Source of the DNA: Thiotrichaceae bacterium
GTDB lineage: Bacteria; Pseudomonadota; Gammaproteobacteria; Thiotrichales; Thiotrichaceae
Direction of reading: 5' to 3'
Length of the DNA stretch: 6,235 bases
NCBI GenBank assembly: GCA_027008885.1
Contig: JALVDQ010000494.1
Span: 1-6,235 of the forward strand
Below the pieces are notes generated by a model, which was given only the letters and a program-made list of their open reading frames with translations, was not told the origin of the DNA and ran no database searches. Below are positions 5,709 to 6,235 of the stretch, piece after piece; the first letter of the stretch is position 1, and each line of letters starts with the position of its first letter. A program made the translations under genes and the position numbers.

Positions 5709-6235
5709 ATGCAAATAGATCAACTGTGGGATTCAGGACTGCAACAACTTGGCTGCCAGGCAAGTGAAAAACAGCTTGAGCAGCTCAAACAATATATTGA
5801 ACTGCTGCATCGCTGGAATAAAACATATAACCTCACGGCAGTTCGCAAGCCGCAGGACATGGTTCCGCTGCATATTTTTGACAGCCTCGCGGTTGCCGAC
5901 CTGATAGCAGGAGATAACTGTCTGGACGTGGGAAGCGGCGCGGGATTGCCCACAATCCCGCTTGCCATTATGCAAACACAACGACAATTTAGCGCACTGG
6001 ACACGAATGGCAAAAAGACCCGTTTTATCCAGCAGGCAGTGATTCAACTGGGTTTAAAAAATGTTAACGTAATTCAGGCAAGAATCGAAAACTGGCAGGC
6101 AGAGAACCGCTTTGACGCGATTATCAGCCGAGCCTTTGCATCCATCCATAACTTTGTCAATGCTTCCTCAAGACACCTTGCGGAGGATGGCATTTTATAC
6201 GCCATGAAAGGGCAGTTTCCCAAAGCAGAAATGGA
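5709..6235 (+). CDS. rsmG: 16S rRNA (guanine(527)-N7)-methyltransferase RsmG (GidB), 3' end outside window
   Basis: RsmG uses S-adenosylmethionine to methylate N7 of G527 in the 530 loop of 16S rRNA; loss of it gives low-level streptomycin resistance in many bacteria. The first 175 residues are visible of about 205-210 expected. Family features are LHRWNKTYNLTAVR (33-46), HIFDSLAVAD (55-64), the SAM-binding motif I CLDVGSGAGLPTIPLAI (71-87), LDTNGKKTRF (97-106), the conserved ISRAFAS (139-145) and YAMKGQ (164-169). Threonine 82 replaces the more usual glycine of GLPGIPL. The ATG at 5709 gives the family's normal N-terminus; the upstream GAGCGAG is only a weak ribosome binding site, so translation may be partly coupled to mnmG, whose stop is 19 nt before. 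The mnmG-rsmG order is conserved in many bacteria. Confidence 0.95.
   Translation, partial: MQIDQLWDSGLQQLGCQASEKQLEQLKQYIELLHRWNKTYNLTAVRKPQDMVPLHIFDSLAVADLIAGDNCLDVGSGAGLPTIPLAIMQTQRQFSALDTNGKKTRFIQQAVIQLGLKNVNVIQARIENWQAENRFDAIISRAFASIHNFVNASSRHLAEDGILYAMKGQFPKAEM

Overview
The window looks like chromosomal DNA of a proteobacterium, most likely a gammaproteobacterium. The basis is the near end-to-end match, recalled from memory, of the mnmG and rsmG products to the E. coli proteins; no database search was possible, so genus is not called. Base composition is uneven. A hand count of 3961-4020 inside mnmG gives 37 G+C of 60, whereas 2701-2760 inside the secreted hydrolase gene gives 23 of 60, and the region around 300-1350 is also AT-rich.

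Layout. (1) 1-308: the 3' end of a gene for a periplasmic solute-binding-type domain, possibly the last part of a glutamate-receptor-like channel or an amino-acid binding protein. (2) 309-1350: about 1 kb with little coding capacity, crowded with repeats. It holds a GTTGGGCT hairpin, two copies of a palindromic element with AGGACACCCATAATT-type arms, a 60-bp spacerless palindrome, and the remains of a toxin-antitoxin locus. In that locus a DUF433 antitoxin is intact with its own ribosome binding site and an extended -10 promoter, but the DUF5615-type toxin gene runs into a palindromic element after about 17 codons. A second, internally deleted scrap of the same locus lies at 601-654. (3) 1351-3459, minus strand: a secreted 702-residue multidomain protein with a GH114/TM1410-like TIM barrel, a fibronectin III-like segment and a CBM9-like C-terminal module. 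(4) 3460-3766: a divergent intergenic region with promoter candidates for mnmG. (5) 3767-6235, plus strand: mnmG followed after 19 nt by rsmG, which runs off the window; this is the tRNA/rRNA modification pair often found near the replication origin.

How they work together: mnmG and rsmG are a housekeeping unit acting on translation (tRNA wobble uridine modification and 16S rRNA methylation). The other genes are accessory: a polysaccharide-directed secreted enzyme and a decayed toxin-antitoxin module in a repeat-rich stretch. I see no complete novel defence or mobile system. The most distinctive features are the palindrome-disrupted toxin-antitoxin locus with its mosaic duplicate, the 60-bp palindrome, and the modular secreted hydrolase.
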